A stretch of DNA of 64,000 nucleotides from the NCBI RefSeq assembly GCF_947179515.1, contig NC_067488.1, positions 29,414,039 to 29,478,038 of the forward strand. The letters run 5' to 3'. Positions 57,640-64,000 of this stretch are shown here, piece by piece. The number at the start of each line of letters is the position of its first letter. The stretch's first letter is position 1. The stretch is from Apodemus sylvaticus (lineage: Eukaryota; Chordata; Mammalia; Rodentia; Muridae). The position numbers were made by a program, and so were the translations under genes. The notes under the pieces are model-generated. The model was given only the letters and a program-made list of their open reading frames with translations, searched no databases and was not told the DNA's origin.

Positions 57640-58605
57640 AAGACAGACAATTGGAATGGGGATGGGACTTCTCTGGGACAAACTAGAAACTAAGGGCGAG
57701 GGAAACTCCCAGGAATCTCTGAGAGTGATCCTAGCTAGGACTCCTAGCAATGGAAAATATGGAGCCTGAACTGGCCATCTTCTGTAACTAGGCAAGACTA
57801 TTACTGGAGGGATTAGGACACCAATCCAGTCACAAAAACTTTGACTTACCATTTACCCTACCTAAAGGATGCCCTACCTAAAAGGCTTCCAATTTTTGAA
57901 GGGAAATGGAAGAAGAGGAGTGGATGGGGGAGGGGAGATGCAGGGGTAAAAGACAGAACATCAACTGAGAGAGTGGCCAATCAATGACTGGTCCAGCTTG
58001 AGATTCATGTCATGAGAAGGAGCCCTTCCCTGACACTGTTAATGTTATTCTGCTATACTTATAGACAGGAGCCTATCATAATCATCATCAGAGAGGCTTC
58101 ACCCAGCAATTGATAGAAACAGATGCAGGGATCAAAAGCCAAACATTAGGTAGAGCTCGGCAAATCCTGTGGGAGAGGAGGAGGAAGGAGTGTGGGAGCC
58201 AAAGAGGCCAAGGACACGATGAGAAAACCTACAGAAAAACCAGGGCACATAGGAGCTCACAGAGACTGACCTAAGAACCAGGAAGTCTGCAAGAGACTGA
58301 CCTACACCCTCTGCATGTATGTTACACTGTGTAGTCTAGTCTTCAAGTGGGTCACCTAAGAGCAGGGGCAGGTGTTATATCTAACTCTGTTGCCTGCCTT
58401 TGGGACCCTTTTCTCTTATTGGGCTGTCTCATCTAGCCTCAATGAGAGAGGATGCATTTAGTCTTACTGCAATTTGATGTGCCAGGGCTGGTTGATATCC
58501 ATGGGAGGGCTTCCCATTTTTGAAGGGAAATGGAAGAAGTGGAGTGAATGGGGGAGAGGAGGTGCAGGTGGAATGAAAAGTAAATAAATAAATTAATAAA
58601 ACATA
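57640..58605 (+). repeat. Rodent L1 (Lx-type) 3' UTR, with internal duplication
   Basis: agagtggccaatcaatgact, tgttaatgttattctgctat, tatagacaggagcctatcat, ggcttcacccagcaattgat, aacattaggtagagctcggc, aggagctcacagagactgac, gactctgt-like tgttgcctgcctttggga, tattgggctgtctcatctag and gatgtgccagggctggttga, ending in AATA-rich sequence. This is close to the whole 3' UTR order of an Lx-type L1. A 61-bp piece of the 3' end (58508-58568) also occurs at 57884-57944. Confidence 0.85.
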
Positions 58606-58671
58606 CTTGAAATAGATTTACAAGTGTAACAAATGCCCAAAGTATATGTAGATAGACTAGCTGTTTGATTT

Positions 58672-59069
58672 AAGGGTTGCTGTACTGGGTATGGGGTCCC
58701 CAATTGAGGATCTGGAAGGTGGTCCAGAGGAGCTGAAGGGGTTTACTGCCCCATGGGAAGAACAATGATTTCGGCCACTCAGATGCCCCAAGATTCCCAG
58801 GGACTGAACCATCAACCAAGGGGCACACATGGTTCCAGCCAAAAATGTGGCAGAGTAAGGCCTTGTTGGGCAGCAGTGGGAGGAATGGTCCTTGGTCAGA
58901 TAAAGACTCAACAGAGGCCTGAACAAAAGGAAACTGAGGCGGGGGTGGGGGGGCACGAGAGGGATTGTGTTGGGTGGAGAGGCATATACGTAAAGGTTTT
59001 ACCATTGGCAATGTAAATGAAGACGACGTTCAATAAAAATAAATTTAAATTAAAAAAAAGAGTTGCTGT
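58672..59069 (+). mobile_element. 5'-truncated mouse L1 3' UTR with TSD
   Basis: Insert 58684-59057: ggggtccccaattgaggatc, gagctgaaggggtttactgc, catgggaagaacaatgattt, catcaaccaaggggcacaca, gtaaggccttgttgggcagc, a G-rich tract near 58938-58955, and an A-rich end. Flanks aagggttgctgt (58672-58683) and aagagttgctgt (59058-59069) are a 12-bp TSD with one mismatch. No ORF2 is present. Confidence 0.9.
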
Positions 59070-60960
59070 CCAAAGTCTCAAGGGGAGTGTAATAAAATGT
59101 CCATGATACGAAATTTCTGTCTCTTAATGCCATTCCTTCAGCATCCTAATGCATGTGGACCTTCTTCAATATACAAATGCGTGTTCCATAGTTGGTTGCA
59201 TTTCATGAAGAGTTTGTTAAGAAGTCTGTTACTTTGAAAATAGATGTATTTCTTGAGCAAGTAACATGTGCTTAGCTTTGGAGCTGCAGTGGTTAGCAAC
59301 AGCGGATCTTTATTTTCATAACCCATTATGTCAAGTTGTAAATGATGGGCAATTGAAAGAAAGCCAGTTGATTTCTAGGATGAACAAAACAGAAGGAAGC
59401 TGGTGAAAATGAGAAAAAGGTTAGTAGGTTGGATGGGATGATGGGATTGTGAGGGGGTGTCCAGTGAAGGACCCCTAGGGGAAGTCACATATAATCAATC
59501 CCATGTTAGAAAAAAAATGAGAAGTCATGGTCTAATGAAATCAGTCAACAATCAGAGTTCTTGGTATCTTGAGCAACATGTGTGAAAGGCCAAAAAGAGT
59601 CAGAGTGTAGAGGATTGAGGTAAGGCAACTTGAAACTGGCCACAGTTACAGAAAGCAGTGCAAACATGGGTCTAGGTGAAGGTTCTAAAGGTGAATAAGA
59701 CAATTTTCATGTATTTGTAAGATCACTTCTAAATCTATACACCAGAACTTTGGAGAGAATATACTTAACAGCCCTTCTAAATCACTAACTCTCTGTACCC
59801 TATTTTAAATCAGAAAGGAAATTGCTAGGTTAATTGGAGTTTGTAGGAGCTTGTGACTACTTCCTGACAGGGAGCTATGTATAGGATGGTTAGGTATGAT
59901 TTCTGATCAGTGTTTACTTTACAGGACAAATCTCTTCATGGTACCCTGTAGTATTTTACACAGTGCCTGCTCCAGGACCCTGGAGTCCAGAGTAAGTCCC
60001 CAGCCAGTTAGCACATGGTTGCCCCAGTATGACAGGGAAAGAAAATGTTCAAGGTAATTTCTTGTGCTTCATTGAGATGTAGAAGTATTCAACCCAAAGT
60101 CCTGTTGCAAATACAAACAGGAAGCAGAACTTTAACCATTTAAATAGTTAATCATTTAAAATTACCTACTAGTATTTTCTGTTACAGCTATTAAGACTAG
60201 ATGGACGTCTGCTGAGCTGAGACATCCTGGGGGAAATAGAAGCATGATTAAACCTGTTCTGTGCCATGGGGTCAGGGAAGAAAGGATATATGAAATCTGA
60301 GGGTACACACAAGAGGGCCAGTTGATTTTATGTGACCTCTTCAGGATACTTTCTCTAGGACCCAAGAGGTCAGTACAGTATGGTAGAGACTGAAAGAGAT
60401 TCTTAAATGAAGCCTATGAGAGATTGAGGTTGTAAAGATCAGGGATGAAATTCTGGACCTAGAAGGAACAGGTGATTACATCTACAGGATGGTAGCAACT
60501 TCTCTTTGCAAGTTTCATAAAGGGAAGTCTGTATTTTCTGGGGAGATGAGATATGGAGGTTTTTCTTTTTTGAGGACATGGAATAAGGTACACATCCTAA
60601 AATATGTTGTACCAGTGGATTTTCAGTAAAGCATAAGCTATAGATCAAAACGTGTGAGCAACAAACTGGAATAAACTGTAAATAAGCTGATGCCAATAGA
60701 ATAAGCAGGGCCAATAGAAGCAACATCTATTATTTCTCAGGGATCTTGCTTGAGAGCTACCTGAAGCTGTGGACTTCTGGGTGATCTTGATGTTTACTCT
60801 AACCATCTAAAGGACTCTATTGGTCTCTGAGAAAAACACCAAAAGCAAGGAAGCAGGAGACAGGTCCATGGTCATTTGTCACATCTATACCATGTACAAC
60901 ACAGCTTGGGTCCTAGAACTTGATTGGGAATCTGAGGGTATATAGGATAGATATATAGGC
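59070..60960. other. Unassigned stretch
   Basis: No gene or named repeat. Several frames of 60-95 codons on the minus strand are without domains. Confidence 0.4.
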
Positions 60961-61005
60961 ACACAAACAAACAAACAAACAAACAAAAAAAAAAACAAAA
61001 AAAAC
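60961..61005 (+). repeat. A-rich (CAAA)n tract
   Basis: About six ACAA units pass into longer A runs. No SINE body is attached. Confidence 0.9.
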
Positions 61006-61100
61006 TGGCATCAAGTCATCAGGTAGAACTCTAATGAATCCAAACCAACTATGAAACAATCTGTGTAGTGTATAGACTATATATGGCCCTCATAGATTCA

Positions 61101-61477
61101 TGTGTTTGAATGGCCTATAGGAAATGGCACTATTAGTGGCCTTGTGGCAGTAATAGTGTGGCCTTGTTTGAGGATGCATGTCATTGTGTAGGTGGGTTTT
61201 GAGTGCTCCTATGCTCAGGCTATGCCTAATGTGGAAGAGTGCCTTCCCTGCCTGCCTGCAGAACACAGTCTCCTGGCTGCCTTCAGAACAAGATGTGGAA
61301 CTTTCAGGTTCTTCTCCATCACCATGTCTGCCTCCATGCAACCATGCTTCTTGCCATGATGATAATGGACTAAACCTCTGAAACTATAAACCAGCCTCAA
61401 CTCAATGTTTTCTTTTATAAGAGTTAGTTGCCTTGGTCATGGTGTCTCTTCACAGCAATAAAACTATAACTAAGACA
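61101..61477 (+). mobile_element. MaLR (MT-type) solo LTR
   Basis: Starts tgtgtttgaatggcctatag and ends aaactataactaagaca. Middle motifs gatgtggaactttcaggttc, gatgataatggactaaacct, ctgaaactataaaccagcct and ttgccttggtcatggtgtct. Same type as 19093-19418, with a lost first base pair or two. No TSD found (attca/agctg). Confidence 0.88.
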
Positions 61478-61515
61478 AGCTGGAATCTCAGCATGTTTAT
61501 TATGTACACCACAGC

Positions 61516-61532
61516 GGGGGGGGGGGGGGGGG
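61516..61532 (+). repeat. G17 homopolymer
   Basis: Seventeen consecutive G bases. The exact count may be unreliable in any read of such a run. Confidence 0.9.
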
Positions 61533-64000
61533 AGTTAATTAGTCTTGATGGGAGGGCTCTCTATCATGGAGTCTCAGGCTATAGACATCTGAGATGGAGA
61601 AGCTGTGGTTGATACTTTTGTAGACCCTGGCAATATTTGCACTTGAACCAGAAGAGAGATACACTTGGCATCTCTCTAAGACTTGCCTAAGGGTAGGTTT
61701 TTGCAATTTTCCAGGGTCCTAGGCCTTTATCTTTGACATAGCCATGATAGTGACACCAATACCTTCAGGACTTCAGATGCTCTTTACATATTTACTATTC
61801 TTTACTCCCTATGCATTTATGTAGAGTTCTAGAAGCCAGAGACCTTGTAAAAGCAAGGTTTATGAATGGATAAACCAGTGGGATTTTAATGAGAAGAGAA
61901 TCATAGGAGACAGTTTCTCCATGTGGCTTGTTCAGGTGTAGGAAATAGCCATTGATGGCAGTTGTGGGGCACTGTACATTTAATAGTCATCCGAGTTTTA
62001 TTATTTTCTTCAGAAACTTGCCCTTTCTTACCTCATTATCATCAGGTATCCCTGTATCCAAGTGCTAATTTTCTTAATTAAATATATGACTATTTAAAAA
62101 ATGACTTCCCTCTCTCTTCTAATTAGATGATAGTGATTCTGCTCTTTCTGCTAATTACTGTGTGTCTTCCTTCTATGTATTTATATATACACATGCAGAT
62201 ATGTGTGAACATTTGTGTGTGCATACATTTGCACATGTGCATATTTGAAAATTTAATGACCTGCCTCTTGAGAGAGTGCATCATTGATAAAAATACTCTT
62301 GTCTTGGATTGGAAGGTTTCTGAGCTATCAATTTCCCTAGCTTCTTCCATATTAGGTGGCTTTCATCTCAGAGGAAATAATTATACCAGGCTTGGCTCTG
62401 TTCAATGGGGCATGACTACAGCAGAATGGATCTCTTCCTGAACAACAGAAAAAAAAAAAAAAGAATTGAAAAGAAAAAAAAATACAGCTTGACATACCAG
62501 CCCCAAAATTATCTAAATCTATTTCCAACAAAAAGCTCTGTGCCTTACTGAAGATGATGACCTTTGAGAGAAAAATTCATTGGGAAAAAAATCCATTTCC
62601 CATGCTGTAAGGTTAGGAGAATAAATTGCACTCTGAGAGGAGGAGGGAAGCTCCTTTTGACATGCAATAAAGCAGGTAGCCTCATTTGAATTTTCCCATT
62701 AGGTCTTCTAGAAAGATCTGGGAAATATGCTGGCCTCGCTCACTGTAACTCAGCCTTGGCTCTCTGCTTATGGGATGCACCGGTTTTCATGAGTGGTGGA
62801 ATTAGAGCCTGGCTTATTTGAAAGGTCCAGCAGGAAGTTATTTGTTACAGTGCTTATTTTTCTATCTGCCATAGAATACTAAATAGGTTTGTTTTCTGCC
62901 GAATATTAATACTCTTGACTTACTAGGAGGCAGATGTCTCACCCTCTAGCCTCCCTATTCTTTCCTTTTTCATTTTATTTTTCTACTTCAAGGGTTGAGG
63001 GGGATATTTTCATTGTACATATAGGAAGAACACATTTTAATAGAAAGCTTAGTGTCAAAATCAGTCCCAATCAGCTCTCTGTGCCAGAGTAGACTGTGGG
63101 GAGTTTGTTCCATTTTACTGTGTGTTTATTTAACAAATGAGTACTGAAAGTATTTGACGTGACTCAACAGGTCCAGTCCCTATTCCCATATGACACAGAA
63201 TCAGGAAAGAGAGAGACACTAAAAATATACATAGGTAAACCATTGATTATTCAATCTGTGAAGTTTTATAAATGAAGGATAATTCACAGTGGGGAAATAT
63301 GTCAGAGGGACCCATACATATGGGTACCCAAGCAGGATAATACTTTAGAATGTTTTTAAACAAGTAAAAATAAAAAAAAAATACTTGCCACCTTTCATTT
63401 AATGGAGATTCAAATAAGCTAATTAAAAAATAGTCATTTCATTTTACCAAAATCAAATAATTAAAAGAACTTCCAACAAGAATTTAGAAAGCTATAAGGA
63501 AAACATGGGTACATATTAATGTGGAAGGACTTTGTGGTTCCGTGGTGTGTTTTGGGGAGGACGAGGGGAACTCAGCAGTTGTTCTGAGTAACAAACAAGC
63601 TAAAAAATCAAACAACAACAATTCCTCCCAAACCAAAAAAATATTAAAAGAAACCAAACACTATATCAGTTAGTTATCATCCATCTTTGCTTAGTCTAGC
63701 GAGCCTGTCCTATGTCTGGGATATGCCAAAGCTAGAAAGCCAAAAAAATATTTCCAATGTAGCTCACATATCCCAGTGTCTTCTGCCTTTATTTTATTGA
63801 GCCCACTGGGCATGTGTCTCCTTGGGATATACCGGGGGATTCAAAGAAACAAATAGGTGATGCATGTAGAGGGGATGGGAGGAGAAGGCAAAGAATAAAA
63901 GAAATGAAATATGTTATTCCTGAAAGGCCATCTCATTTACCATCCAATTATAAATGATCAACTAATCAGCTGATAAAAATGTCCATTTGTACATCTGAGT
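61533..64000. other. Unassigned stretch
   Basis: No gene or clearly named repeat to the end of the window. A-rich run at 62444-62480. A segment at 63125-63270 (tttatttaacaaatgagtac, gacacagaatcaggaaag) weakly resembles an ancient mammalian repeat. Confidence 0.4.

Overview
The window looks like about 64 kb of gene-free nuclear DNA from a murine rodent, most likely Mus. The evidence is the repeat set: B1, B2, B3 and B4/ID_B1 SINEs, MT/ORR1-type MaLR LTRs, and L1 3' UTRs of the rodent Lx and mouse L1 types. I saw no rat-style tandem ID elements, which favours mouse over rat. The layer beneath is mammalian-wide (MIR, old L1M/L1ME, MLT1-type LTRs). No exon, intact protein gene, tRNA, rRNA or CRISPR array could be supported. 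The longest open frame is 195 codons and has no recognisable domain. Family names come from pattern recognition of consensus-like motifs, not from a database search. Family level is usually safer than subfamily level.

Layout. 1-15 kb: mostly unassigned DNA with two LTR-like promoter regions (about 1.1 and 1.7 kb), MIRs, a B1, B4 SINEs, a compound CA array at 10.0-10.4 kb, and an L1 3' end at 12.5 kb. 15.9-19.5 kb: a 5'-inverted L1 with a perfect 15-bp target-site duplication (TSD), carrying an antisense solo LTR with its own 5-bp TSD. A tetranucleotide array and an LTR-inside-LTR nest follow. 19.7-30 kb: old L1M/L1ME and MLT-type remnants with antisense B1/B3/B4 SINEs and GT tracts. 30.6-35.7 kb: a polyadenylated MaLR-derived retrocopy with a 16-bp TSD, a SINE split by a second 5'-inverted L1 with a 12-bp TSD, and three MaLR LTRs. 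36-39 kb: a long CTTT tract, B1 and B3 SINEs, and an old antisense L1M associated with a diverged 160-bp direct repeat, ending in a rodent L1 3' UTR. 40-47.8 kb: B2 and B1-in-B1 insertions with TSDs, MaLR pieces and an L1 3' end. 47.8-57.6 kb: mostly unassigned, with MIRs, an L1M 3' end and one small hairpin. 57.6-59.1 kb: two adjacent same-orientation L1 3' UTRs of different age. 59.1-64 kb: one MaLR LTR, a 17-base G run and unassigned DNA.

There are no gene-gene relationships to describe. The readable content is a chronology of insertions: old L1M/MIR/MLT first, then MaLR LTRs and Lx L1s, then younger L1 and SINE copies. Several events are resolved to the base by their TSDs. I did not find evidence of a new biological system. 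The best leads are the retrocopy at 30.6-31.6 kb, the paired twin-priming L1s, the direct repeat at 37.4/38.5 kb, and the internal duplication in the L1 3' UTR at 57.9/58.5 kb.
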